This document shows, piece after piece, positions 16,321 through 24,863 of a stretch of 58,688 bases of DNA (its first letter is position 1; every line of letters begins with the position of its first letter). Location: assembly GCA_947455255.1 (NCBI GenBank), contig CANGOA010000003.1, positions 1-58,688 on the forward strand. Direction: 5' to 3'. Source of the stretch: Flavobacteriia bacterium (GTDB lineage: Bacteria; Bacteroidota; Bacteroidia; Flavobacteriales_D; Crocinitomicaceae). Both the position numbers and the translations under genes were made by a program. The notes under the pieces were generated by a model, which saw only the letters and a program-made list of their open reading frames with translations, did no database searches and was not told where the DNA came from.

Positions 16321-16391
16321 CTTAACTACGTCTCCAGAATTTGAAGGCAAGTCTAGTATGTAAATAGTGTTTAATTTCATTTTAATAATTA

Positions 16392-17120
16392 GTGGCTTTT
16401 TTCTCAATAATAACTATAAATTATAATAATTCTTTTGGTCTCAAAAAGACTATAGAAAGTGTTGCAATACAGAGTTATGTAAATTATGAATTTATCATTA
16501 TTGACGGAGCTTCAACAGACGATAGTGTCTCAGTTATTAATCAATTTCATCATATTATTACAAAAAGTTTAATAGAATCAGATACTGGTGTTTATAATGC
16601 GATGAACAAAGGTTGGAAACAAGCGATTGGTTCTTATTGTATTTTTTTAAACTCGGGTGATGTATTTGCAGATAAGGATGTGCTTAAAAACACCTATGCG
16701 TTAATTGATCCTTCTTCCGATATAATATATGGGTGCCACCTATGTGGAAGTACAGATGGAGCACGTTGGAATCCCAAAAAAGATTTTAAATTTCGAGAAA
16801 TTATGAATCATACCCCAATTTCACATCAAGCTACTTTTATCAAAATATCGGTGCTTGAAAATATCGGAGGATTTAAGGAGCAGTACAAAATCATTGCGGA
16901 TTGGGGAGTGTTACTTGATTCGATGCGCATGCATACTCGATTGCAAAAAATTTCTCTAGATATCTGTATTGCAGAAGTTGCGGGCATTTCTAATGTTTCA
17001 GATCAAGAAGTGATGAAAGAACGTAGTTTGTACTTACTTCGACATCATTTTATTGCTTTTTTCTTGAATAAATATGTAGTTTTACCATTGATTAGTCTAC
17101 GTAAAAAGATATTGTGTTAA
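16392..17120 (+). CDS. GT2 glycosyltransferase (WcaE-like)
   Basis: This 242-residue GT-A enzyme has the opening strand FSIITINYNN, IIDGASTDDS as nucleotide-binding region, SDTGVYNAMNKGW, and LNSGD in place of the DxD motif, all typical of the WcaE-type branch that acts in colanic-acid-like assembly. The start is GTG at 16392, only 37 bp after the IS3 end, so the IS may have removed the native upstream region. The gene heads a three-gene operon, 3 bp before the next GTG-started gene. No membrane anchor is obvious, although the C-terminus is hydrophobic (HHFIAFFLNKYVVLPLISL). Confidence 0.8.
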   Translation: MAFFSIITINYNNSFGLKKTIESVAIQSYVNYEFIIIDGASTDDSVSVINQFHHIITKSLIESDTGVYNAMNKGWKQAIGSYCIFLNSGDVFADKDVLKNTYALIDPSSDIIYGCHLCGSTDGARWNPKKDFKFREIMNHTPISHQATFIKISVLENIGGFKEQYKIIADWGVLLDSMRMHTRLQKISLDICIAEVAGISNVSDQEVMKERSLYLLRHHFIAFFLNKYVVLPLISLRKKILC

Positions 17121-17123
17121 ACC

Positions 17124-18272
17124 GTGAGTAAGCAAAAACTTTTATTTATAACACACGAATCAGCACTTTCAGGTGCGCCACGTTCCTTATTGTATTTCAT
17201 CGAATGGTTAAGGTCTAATCGAAAGGAATATGAGATTCATGTATTATCTTTGAAATCTGAAACCCCTTTAGATAATGCATTCAAAACGGTTTCAGATTTA
17301 TATTTTGATTTTACCAATGTAAGCAATAAGGTTGAATATAGTCTAAAAAATAGAGTTCAGCGAAAATTAACAGGAAAACCATTTTCTTCAGAAAAAGATA
17401 GATTGTTACAAGATATTGTTAAAAATCAGTATGTTTTAATTTATGCAAATACGGTGGTAACTTTGCCAATTGCTTTATATATAAAAGAACAGCTTTGTAC
17501 TACGAAATTAGTCTTGCACGTACATGAAATGGCGACAGCAATTCACCAATTAGTTCCTGATTTTGAGAGTTATATTTCCAATGTTGATTTTTTTATAGCT
17601 GCTTCTGCATTGGTTAAAGAACATTTAGTTCGCTATTTTGGGTGTAATGAAACGATGATTCAGCGGGTATATGAGTGTTCCGATATTTCAATAACAGATA
17701 GTATACCAACACTTGAACCTATAAATGCGAAGCGTGTAATTATGGTTGGTGGTGCTTATTGGGCTAAGGGAGATGATTTGTTTTTATTGGTAGCAAAAGA
17801 AGTTGTTTCACGGGATCCTTCCATTCACTTTTATTGGTTGGGAAGTCAATCTTTAGAGCGTAAAACAGTTAATCAGGGAGATATTGATAAATTAGAGATA
17901 GGTTCTCATGTTCATTTTTTACCTCATACGTCTACACCTCATGATATAGTAAAAGTGATGGATATTTTTGCTTTGACTTCGCGATCAGATTCTTTTCCTT
18001 TAGCTGCTATTGAGGCAGGTTTGTTAGGAGTACCGATAGTATGTTTTGAAAAAGCATCAGGTATACAAGAAATCATTCAACAAGGCGGGGGAGAAGTTGT
18101 TCCGTATTTGGATATTCAAAAAATGGCAGACGCAATTATACGTTTAGTGACCAGTGACGAGTTACTTGGGAGGCTAGGTTTGGAAGTTAAAGATTTGTTT
18201 CAACATTGTAAACCGAATATTATAGCAGAAGAAATTGGAAAAGTGTTAATTGATATTTTAGAAAGAAAGTGA
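17124..18272 (+). CDS. GT4-type glycosyltransferase
   Basis: This 382-residue GT-B transferase begins with LLFITHESALSGAPRSLLYF, where the Gly-rich loop contacts the acceptor. It continues with HVHEMATAI, VGGAYWAKGDDLFLLVA at the start of the donor domain, and the E-x7-E region altered to RSDSFPLAAIEAGLLGVPIV (Asp-x7-Glu, a common variant). It starts with GTG 3 bp after the preceding GT2, and its stop overlaps the next GTG start by 4 nt, so translation of the three genes is probably coupled. Sugar specificity is unknown. Confidence 0.83.
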   Translation: MSKQKLLFITHESALSGAPRSLLYFIEWLRSNRKEYEIHVLSLKSETPLDNAFKTVSDLYFDFTNVSNKVEYSLKNRVQRKLTGKPFSSEKDRLLQDIVKNQYVLIYANTVVTLPIALYIKEQLCTTKLVLHVHEMATAIHQLVPDFESYISNVDFFIAASALVKEHLVRYFGCNETMIQRVYECSDISITDSIPTLEPINAKRVIMVGGAYWAKGDDLFLLVAKEVVSRDPSIHFYWLGSQSLERKTVNQGDIDKLEIGSHVHFLPHTSTPHDIVKVMDIFALTSRSDSFPLAAIEAGLLGVPIVCFEKASGIQEIIQQGGGEVVPYLDIQKMADAIIRLVTSDELLGRLGLEVKDLFQHCKPNIIAEEIGKVLIDILERK

Positions 18273-19087
18273 ATAATTCAATTGAAATAAGTGTTTGTAT
18301 TCCCACGTATAACAATATCAAGAATTTACAAAAAGTGATTGACTCGATCGTAATACAATCTTTTACATCCTATGAAATTATTGTTTCAGATGATAGTAGT
18401 ACAAACGAAGTCAAAGAATTAATTCAATTCAATATACAAAACGGGGTAGCTATTCGTTATTTTCATCATCCTATTTCTTTAGGTTCTCCGAAAAATTGGA
18501 ACTTTGCGATACAACAAGCAAAAGGAAAATACATAAAAATTTTACATCATGATGATTGGCTGTTAACTTCAGAAGCACTAGCGTTGTATTATACGGAAGT
18601 TTCCCAAGATGAAAAATGTTTTGTGTTTGCTGCTGCTGAATCGATACAAAATGGTAATTTAGTGCATCATGTTCCAAGTAAAACAATTTTTCAGGATTTA
18701 CAAGCGAACCCTTTTGTAATTTTAAAAGCAAATTTTATAGGAGGTCCATCTTCAATGCTATTTCCAAATAATCAACTTTTATTTGATGAGCGATTAATTT
18801 GGTTAGTTGATGTCGATTTTTATATGCAATTATTTGTAAATAACTATACAGTTAAATATGTTTCAAAACAATTGTATTGTACATTTATGGATGATTCTAA
18901 CATAACAAACAAATGTGTAAATGACTATGATTTAAATATTAAAGAACTTACAATAATATACCATAAGTATAAAAATAAACTTAAATTAAGAAAACGTGTT
19001 CAACTTTTGGTATTTATGCATCACTATTTGCAACAGGTACATAAGACAAATTTCTTTAGTTCAACTATTAAAATACTATTTCACTAA
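18269..19087 (+). CDS. GT2 glycosyltransferase
   Basis: This 272-residue GT-A fold enzyme has VCIPTYNN at the N-terminus, IIVSDDSSTNE for the nucleotide, SPKNWNFAIQQAKGKYIKIL and then HHDDW as DxD-type metal motif, and a later LVDVDFYMQLF region. The GTG start overlaps the stop of the GT4 gene (GTGA). It ends the operon of three GTG-started glycosyltransferase genes. It carries no membrane segment. The class is clear; donor and acceptor are not. Confidence 0.82.
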   Translation: MNNSIEISVCIPTYNNIKNLQKVIDSIVIQSFTSYEIIVSDDSSTNEVKELIQFNIQNGVAIRYFHHPISLGSPKNWNFAIQQAKGKYIKILHHDDWLLTSEALALYYTEVSQDEKCFVFAAAESIQNGNLVHHVPSKTIFQDLQANPFVILKANFIGGPSSMLFPNNQLLFDERLIWLVDVDFYMQLFVNNYTVKYVSKQLYCTFMDDSNITNKCVNDYDLNIKELTIIYHKYKNKLKLRKRVQLLVFMHHYLQQVHKTNFFSSTIKILFH

Positions 19088-19128
19088 TCAAACTAAAGTT
19101 GTTTTATTAAATTTACAAAAAAAATACT

Positions 19129-19857
19129 ATGCTACTAAATAAGATAAAGAACAAATTATCCTCCATGTTCATAAAAGAGAAGGTAAATGAACGGTTCGAT
19201 TATATTAATCCACAGAAAATTTCTTATTCTCAAAGTGGAGAAGATTTACTTGTAGATTATATTTTTAAGGTTAGAGGATTGGAAAAAGTTAGCTATTTAG
19301 ATATTGGAGCTAATCACCCTCTCTATATAAATAATACATATATTTTCTATCTGAAAGGTAGTAGGGGAGTAAATATTGAGCCTAATCCAAAAATGATTGA
19401 GCGCTTTATTAAATTAAGACCAAATGATATTAGTATTGCCGCAGGCGCAGCGCCTGATAAAGGTGAATTAATCTATTATGAATTAGATTCTCCAGAATTA
19501 AATACATTTTCTAAAGAACATGCATTGCAAATGCAAGAAAAAGGTCATACGATACATCGTGTAACTATTTTTCCAGTAATTACTATAAATTATATTATTG
19601 CAACCTACTTTAACAATATTTCTCCCAATGTTATATTTATTGATGCAGAAGGAATGGATTTCGAGCTTGTAAATAGTATAGATTTTAATATATATAAGCC
19701 TGAAGTGCTTTGTGTAGAATCGGTTAGTTATGAGTTAGATGGGAGTGGTAAGAAAGATGCAAAACTGATAGATTTAATTACTTCTAAAGGTTATATGCTG
19801 TATGCAGACACTAATATTAATTCCATTTTTGTAAGAAAAGATTTTTGGCTTTTATGA
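19129..19857 (+). CDS. FkbM-family methyltransferase
   Basis: This 242-residue SAM-dependent methyltransferase opens its core with YSQSGEDLLVDYIF, a segment often seen before the SAM site in this subgroup. LDIGANHP (about 57-64) is the SAM loop, NIEPNPKM the ribose-binding acidic region and FIDAEGMDFELV the FkbM signature. ESVSYELDGSGKKD follows in the C-terminal part. It stands alone in a 200-bp spacer context, 41 bp after the GT2 operon. It is probably an O-methyltransferase on a sugar of the glycan. Confidence 0.82.
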   Translation: MLLNKIKNKLSSMFIKEKVNERFDYINPQKISYSQSGEDLLVDYIFKVRGLEKVSYLDIGANHPLYINNTYIFYLKGSRGVNIEPNPKMIERFIKLRPNDISIAAGAAPDKGELIYYELDSPELNTFSKEHALQMQEKGHTIHRVTIFPVITINYIIATYFNNISPNVIFIDAEGMDFELVNSIDFNIYKPEVLCVESVSYELDGSGKKDAKLIDLITSKGYMLYADTNINSIFVRKDFWLL

Positions 19858-20037
19858 TTCTATCTAAAGCAAAATGTGTGTTTGTTAATCAATTTTTTCT
19901 ACAACTAATTGTAATTTAAAATCGAAAGAAGAATTATTTTTGGGGATTACTAATTTACTTAAATTTTAGTTGTGTTTACTAATCTTATTCAGTTGTTTTT
20001 GAATTCATTTAGACAACATAACTATTAATTTTATTAT

Positions 20038-20045
20038 TACATTTG
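20038..20045 (+). promoter_or_regulatory. putative -7 box before the FkbM-GT11-GT2 operon
   Basis: TACATTTG fits TAnnTTTG and lies 13 bp before the start at 20059. The spacer 19858-20058 contains nothing else recognisable. No TTTG/TTG is found about 20 bp upstream of the box, so the assignment rests on one element only. Confidence 0.35.
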
Positions 20046-20058
20046 TTTTTAAAAAAAT

Positions 20059-20820
20059 ATGTATAACGATTTTGATTATTTAATGTCTCCTTTAGAAATT
20101 GAGGATGAATTAAAAAAATATTTTAATTTAAATAAAGTTAATTTAGTTCTTGATATTGGTGCTTGTGATGGTTTGGACTCAATAAAATATGCAAGGTTAT
20201 TTCCAAATTCTGAAGTTTACTCATTTGAACCTTTAATCCATAATTTGGAATTGGTTAAAAAGAACTTAAATACATTTAATATTAAGAACGTTATTCCAAT
20301 TCCTTTGGCTTTAAGTGATAGTAAAGGTAAAGCTATTTTTTATGTTTCATCAGGTAGGCCAAATGATGTTGAAGGTGCTGAAGATTGGGATTTTGGAAAC
20401 AAATCAAGTTCTTTATTGCAGCCTAATAAAACAATAGAAGTACATCCTTGGTTGGAATTCAAAGAAAATGTTTCAGTGAATACAGATACATTAGCAAATT
20501 TCGTTATTGAGAACAAGATTTCTAGAATTGATTTTATTCATATGGACGTTCAAGGCGCAGAATTAATGGTACTTGAAGGGGCTAAAGATTTTATTTCTAA
20601 CATAAAAATGATTTGGCTTGAAGTTGAAAATATTGAATTATATAAAAATCAGCCATTAGCAACAGATGTTGAAATGTTTTTATCTATAAATGGATTTACT
20701 AAAATTAAAGATGCTGTAAATCAGATTGCAGGTGATCAGCTTTGGATTAATTACGATTTTTTTCCTAAGAAAAAGTTAACTCATTTTATGTATAAAATTT
20801 TAGAAAAATTAACATTTTGA
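20059..20820 (+). CDS. FkbM-family methyltransferase
   Basis: This third FkbM enzyme of the window has 253 residues. LDIGACDG (31-38) is the SAM loop, with EVYSFEPL, IPLALSDSKG and the signature FIHMDVQGAELMVLEGA, followed by WLEVENIELY. It is the first gene of a compact three-gene operon with a GT11 fucosyltransferase (6-bp gap) and a GT2 enzyme. The order suggests it methylates a sugar added by one of these two, possibly fucose; that is inference only. Confidence 0.84.
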   Translation: MYNDFDYLMSPLEIEDELKKYFNLNKVNLVLDIGACDGLDSIKYARLFPNSEVYSFEPLIHNLELVKKNLNTFNIKNVIPIPLALSDSKGKAIFYVSSGRPNDVEGAEDWDFGNKSSSLLQPNKTIEVHPWLEFKENVSVNTDTLANFVIENKISRIDFIHMDVQGAELMVLEGAKDFISNIKMIWLEVENIELYKNQPLATDVEMFLSINGFTKIKDAVNQIAGDQLWINYDFFPKKKLTHFMYKILEKLTF

Positions 20821-20826
20821 GTTAAT

Positions 20827-21720
20827 ATGCTTATAGTACAACTCACGGGTGGTATAGGGAATCAATTATTCCAGTATGCAATGGGCAGGTCACTTAGTGA
20901 ACGTTCTAAAGATACTTTAATGTTGGATATTAATTCTTATTCTTGGGATTCTCTTAGAAAGTACGAATTAGGTGTGTTTCAATTAAAAGCTCCATTTGCA
21001 TCGAAAAAAGAGATTGAAAGGGTAAAACAAAGTAACCCTTTATTTAAAGATCGTGTTTACTATTACTTTAAATTAAAATGTGCTCCTTTCCCATATTTTA
21101 GACTTTCTTATTTAAAGGAACAATCGTTTACATTTGATACGAATTATTTAAAATTCAAATCTGAAAATGTATATGTAGAAGGTTATTGGCAATCAGAAAA
21201 TTATTTCAAGGAGATACGCGATATTTTATTAAACGAGTTGTATATAGAGGAATCTAGATTTTCTTTAATTATGAAGGATTACACATCTATAATTAGGAAA
21301 GCCCAAGACAGTGTCTCGATACATATTCGACGAGGTGATTATTTATCAAATACAGAAACAACAGCATTTCATGGTTTATGTGGTTTAGATTATTACAGAG
21401 ATGCGATGTATCATATTGAAAAAACAATAGCTAACCCAACTTATTTTGTGTTTTCTGATGATAAATCCTATGTAAAAGAAGTTTTTAGTGGCAAAAAGAA
21501 TGTAGTCATCGTTGAAAATGTACCTTACGATTATGAGGAATTATTTTTAATGAGTTATTGTAACCATCATATAATTGCTAATAGTTCTTTTAGTTGGTGG
21601 GGAGCATGGCTTAATGATTCTTCAAAGAAACAGGTTGTTGCTCCAGCTAGATGGTTCGCAAATATTGAGATGAACAATCAAACACAAAGTTTATTTCCAC
21701 CATCCTGGATTAGAAAATGA
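20827..21720 (+). CDS. alpha-1,2-fucosyltransferase (GT11)
   Basis: This 297-residue protein transfers fucose from GDP-fucose in alpha-1,2 linkage. Signatures of GT11 are complete: GGIGNQLFQY (8-17) at the N-terminus, the GDP-binding HIRRGDY (166-172), FSDD, and SSFSWWGAWL near the C-terminus. It has no signal peptide or membrane segment. The stop overlaps the next start by 4 nt. No GDP-fucose biosynthesis genes (gmd, fcl) are in the window, so the donor must be made elsewhere. A few GT11 enzymes use other acceptor positions, so the 1,2-linkage is by family only. Confidence 0.9.
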   Translation: MLIVQLTGGIGNQLFQYAMGRSLSERSKDTLMLDINSYSWDSLRKYELGVFQLKAPFASKKEIERVKQSNPLFKDRVYYYFKLKCAPFPYFRLSYLKEQSFTFDTNYLKFKSENVYVEGYWQSENYFKEIRDILLNELYIEESRFSLIMKDYTSIIRKAQDSVSIHIRRGDYLSNTETTAFHGLCGLDYYRDAMYHIEKTIANPTYFVFSDDKSYVKEVFSGKKNVVIVENVPYDYEELFLMSYCNHHIIANSSFSWWGAWLNDSSKKQVVAPARWFANIEMNNQTQSLFPPSWIRK

Positions 21721-22715
21721 TTAATTCAAATGAAAATCTATCGTTAGTAAGCGTCATTATGCCGGTGTATAATGGTGCAATGTATTTGAATGAAGCAATA
21801 ACAAGTATTTTAGGTCAAACCTATTCAAATTTTGAATTTATTATTATCAACGATGGTTCGACTGATCGTTCTGAAGAAATTATTTTATCTTTTTCAGATT
21901 CTCGAATAGTTTATGTGAAAAACCCTGAGAATTACAGGTTGATTAAGACCTTAAATCTTGGTTTTTCAATGGCAAAAGGCCGCTATATTGCGCGAATGGA
22001 TGCAGATGATATTTCACTTCCAGATCGCCTGTTAAAGCAAGTAGATTTTTTGGATAATAACATAGAGTATGGTTTAGTGGGAACAGGAGTTAATTTACTT
22101 AATTCAGAAAAAAAACAACTTCTGTATCATACTGATCATTCCTCTTTAAAATTTGCTTTAGCCTTTTATTGTCCGTTTATCCATCCAAGTGTAATGATTC
22201 GAAAAAATGTTTTTGAAGGAATGGACGTAATTTTTGATAATCTGTATCTTCATGCAGAAGATTATGAATTATGGACACGACTCGCATTTAATACAAAGAT
22301 GGCTAATCTACCAGAATATTTGTTGAATTATCGTATACATGATGCACAAATCAGTAGTCAACATTCTGACTTTCAGACTGAATTAGCGAATGAAATCCGC
22401 AGAAAATATTTGACTTTCTATTTTAACGAATCAGCGAAGGATTTTGACTATGTTTTTAAGTTAAATATTGAAAAATATACATTTAAAGAAAAGTATAATC
22501 AAATTAAGACGCTTTTTGATAAAGATAGGAAGCAATCAGTCTTTGGTGGAGATAATTTGAATAGATTTTTAATCAAACTTTGGAAAGATTTATATATAGA
22601 ATCGGAGAAACTTACTTTAAAAGAGTATTTTTACTTTGTTTCAAGTTCTATTACATTTAGGTCTAATTGGACAATAAAGCAGATGATTACTGTTTTTGTT
22701 AAAATATTTAAATAG
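21717..22715 (+). CDS. GT2 glycosyltransferase
   Basis: This 332-residue GT-A transferase has VSVIMPVYNGAMYL, IIINDGSTDRSEEI, and ARMDADDISLPDRLLKQV, where DADD is the metal site, then GLVGTG and LHAEDYELWTRLA, the usual acceptor/base region of this subgroup. The C-terminal 100 residues are helical and not assigned. It overlaps the GT11 gene by 4 nt and closes the operon. The protein type is the commonest of O-antigen/capsule GT2 enzymes; specificity cannot be read. Confidence 0.85.
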   Translation: MINSNENLSLVSVIMPVYNGAMYLNEAITSILGQTYSNFEFIIINDGSTDRSEEIILSFSDSRIVYVKNPENYRLIKTLNLGFSMAKGRYIARMDADDISLPDRLLKQVDFLDNNIEYGLVGTGVNLLNSEKKQLLYHTDHSSLKFALAFYCPFIHPSVMIRKNVFEGMDVIFDNLYLHAEDYELWTRLAFNTKMANLPEYLLNYRIHDAQISSQHSDFQTELANEIRRKYLTFYFNESAKDFDYVFKLNIEKYTFKEKYNQIKTLFDKDRKQSVFGGDNLNRFLIKLWKDLYIESEKLTLKEYFYFVSSSITFRSNWTIKQMITVFVKIFK

Positions 22716-22787
22716 TTAATTCTTGAGAAATATTAATGTATAATACCTACATAATATGGATTTTTTAATTTTTAATCAATCAAAACG

Positions 22788-24800
22788 ATGAAACAAGTTG
22801 CTAATTGGGGGAATTATCCTGTTTCATACTCAACTATTTTTTCTCCTACTAATATTGAAGAATTAAGAACAATTGTTCTTGAAAACAAACATTTAATAGC
22901 AAGAGGAAATGGAAGATGTTATGGTGATTCTTCGCTTGCTAAGAATATTGTTTCAACATTAGGGTTGACAAAAGTGATTTCTTTTGATAAAGAAAATGGA
23001 ACTTTAGCATGTGAATCTGGAATGTTGTTAAAAGCTATTTTAGAGTTAATAGTACCTTTCGGTTATTTTTTACCTGTTACTCCAGGAACAAAGTTAATTA
23101 CTTTAGGCGGAGCTTTTTCTTCAAATATACATGGTAAAAATCATCATGTAGATGGTTGCTTTAGTAATTTTGTAAATTCAATTAAACTATTAGATGAATT
23201 TGGTAATATTCATCATTTGATGCCTACTGATGAGTTGTTTAAAAAAACAGCAGGAGGTATGGGAAAAACTGGTGTTATTGTCTCAGTCGAAATTCAATTA
23301 AAAAAAATTGAAACTAGTTATATCAAGTTGCGGACGATTCAAGCTAAAAATTATGCAGAAGTTATTCAACTAATGGAATCAAATAAAAATTCAACTTATT
23401 CTGTAGCATGGATTGATTGTTTAGCGTCTAAAAAAAACATGGGTAGATCGGTTCTTTTATTGGGAGAACATGCTACATTAGATGATCTCTCTACTAAAAT
23501 TAAAAATCCACTTGAAGTACACAAAAAGGCAAAATTTTCTTTGTTTTTTTACTTTCCTTCATTTGTAATTAATAATTTCTTTGTCCGAATATTTAATTTT
23601 CTTTATTATCATAAATCCATTAAATCAACAAATAAAATTGTTCATTATGATTCTTATTTTTTCCCTTTAGATATTGTAAATAATTGGAATAGGATTTATG
23701 GAAAAAAAGGGTTTTTAGAATATCAAATGGTTTTTCCAAAGATCAATGCTGAAATTGGAATAAAAAGCGCATTAGAATTATTAACAAAATATAATTCGGC
23801 ATCTTTTTTAAGTGTAATTAAGGCATTTGGGGATAAAAGTCCTACAGATTATTTAAACTATCCAATCGAAGGAATTACTTTAGGTTTGGATTTAAAAATA
23901 AGTAAAAGAGTTTGGTTTTTATTGGATGAGTTAGATGAATTAGTTTCTAAATACAATGGAAAAACATACTTAGCTAAGGACGCAAGGATAAACAAAAACA
24001 ATTTTGAAAAACAATACCCTTTAAATTTTAATAATACTAATTTTCAATCACATCAAATGCAACGTATAAGTCAATTACATCAAAATATATTATTAGTATT
24101 AGGAGCAAATAGTGACATTGCTAAGGCTTATGTTTTAATATATATATCTAAAAATCCAACTGCTTATGTATTGTTCGCTTCTCGAAATCAAAATGAGACA
24201 GATGATTTTATACAAAAGAACAGACTTCAAGAAAAAGTGAAATTTGTTTATTTTGATGCTGAAAAGTTGGAAAGTCATGCTGATTTTGTCAATACACTGG
24301 AAGGTTATAAACCAACAGAAATTTTATATGCAGCTGGTTATTGCCCAACTAATACTGAGTGTTTTACTTCTTTTGAAACTACACAAAGAATGGTATATGT
24401 AAACTACTTAGGTGCTATGTCAATTTTAAATCAATTAGTTGAAGATGATAATCCTTTTTTAAAACGAATAGTAGGAATTTCTTCTATTGCTGGAGTAAAA
24501 GGAAGAAAGTCCAATTTCATGTATGGTTCAACAAAATCTGGATTAATAGCCTATTTATATGGGTTAAGTCAAAAATTAAAAGAAAGAGCAATTACTGTGC
24601 AGTCTATCGCACCGGGTTCTGTCAAAACTAAAATGACGTCACATTTAAAACTTCCCTTTTTCGCAAGTAGTCCTGAAGAAGTGGCTAACGTTATTTACTC
24701 TAAAAGAAAACAATTTCAAGTGTATCCATCCTTTATTTGGAGGTGTATAGCAATGATTGTAAAGCTTTCTCCTCGTTTTATTGTATCCAAATTAGAATGA
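22788..24800 (+). CDS. DprE1-DprE2-like fusion: FAD oxidase plus short-chain reductase (2'-epimerase)
   Basis: This 670-residue two-domain enzyme begins with a VAO-type FAD-binding oxidase (residues 1-420) that matches DprE1: ARGNGRCYGDSS for FAD, TPGTKLITLGGAFSSNIHGKNHH (99-120), GGMGKTGVI. From about 432 a short-chain dehydrogenase follows, matching DprE2: LGANSDIAKA as dinucleotide loop, FASR, YAAGY, SSIAGVKG with the catalytic Ser, Tyr579-x3-Lys583, and PGSVKTKM. In mycobacteria the two separate proteins oxidise and then reduce C2 of decaprenyl-phosphoryl ribose to give the arabinose donor. Here one chain would do both, keeping the keto intermediate local. The substrate in this organism is unknown; a polyprenyl-phosphate pentose is the obvious candidate. 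The gene stands alone between two short spacers. Confidence 0.85.
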   Translation: MKQVANWGNYPVSYSTIFSPTNIEELRTIVLENKHLIARGNGRCYGDSSLAKNIVSTLGLTKVISFDKENGTLACESGMLLKAILELIVPFGYFLPVTPGTKLITLGGAFSSNIHGKNHHVDGCFSNFVNSIKLLDEFGNIHHLMPTDELFKKTAGGMGKTGVIVSVEIQLKKIETSYIKLRTIQAKNYAEVIQLMESNKNSTYSVAWIDCLASKKNMGRSVLLLGEHATLDDLSTKIKNPLEVHKKAKFSLFFYFPSFVINNFFVRIFNFLYYHKSIKSTNKIVHYDSYFFPLDIVNNWNRIYGKKGFLEYQMVFPKINAEIGIKSALELLTKYNSASFLSVIKAFGDKSPTDYLNYPIEGITLGLDLKISKRVWFLLDELDELVSKYNGKTYLAKDARINKNNFEKQYPLNFNNTNFQSHQMQRISQLHQNILLVLGANSDIAKAYVLIYISKNPTAYVLFASRNQNETDDFIQKNRLQEKVKFVYFDAEKLESHADFVNTLEGYKPTEILYAAGYCPTNTECFTSFETTQRMVYVNYLGAMSILNQLVEDDNPFLKRIVGISSIAGVKGRKSNFMYGSTKSGLIAYLYGLSQKLKERAITVQSIAPGSVKTKMTSHLKLPFFASSPEEVANVIYSKRKQFQVYPSFIWRCIAMIVKLSPRFIVSKLE

Positions 24801-24809
24801 TTAAAATTA

Positions 24810-24840
24810 TTGTCTTTTGTCTTTTGAATCCTTATATTTG
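24810..24840 (+). promoter_or_regulatory. putative Bacteroidota promoter before the 2OG oxygenase
   Basis: TTG at 24810-24812, a 20-bp spacer, then TATATTTG at 24833-24840 (TAnnTTTG), 23 bp before the start at 24864. This is the best match to the full -33/-7 pattern of Bacteroidota promoters that I found in the window. Confidence 0.45.
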
Positions 24841-24863
24841 AAAAATATTCAAATTAAGGAAGT

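Larger units (their letters stand above)
15071..16355 (+). mobile_element. IS3-family insertion sequence, complete in length but frameshifted
   Basis: This is a 1.29-kb element with orfA and orfB. The ends form imperfect inverted repeats: left TGGACTTGTCTTTGAA, right (reverse complement) TAGACTTGCCTTCAAA. Further in, both ends share AGTTAAGCTAT. A clear target duplication was not found. OrfA is open; OrfB carries three single-base frameshifts, all in homopolymer runs. The first 300 bp are nearly identical to the inverted fragment at 726-1026, so the two copies bracket the 1.3-15 kb segment in opposite orientation. Confidence 0.85.

Noticed and set aside
16355-16391. Target-site duplication of the IS3 copy at 15071-16355
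   Set aside because: Flanks AATA and GTAT do not match as a direct repeat, so no duplication was called; tip positions may be off by a few bases.
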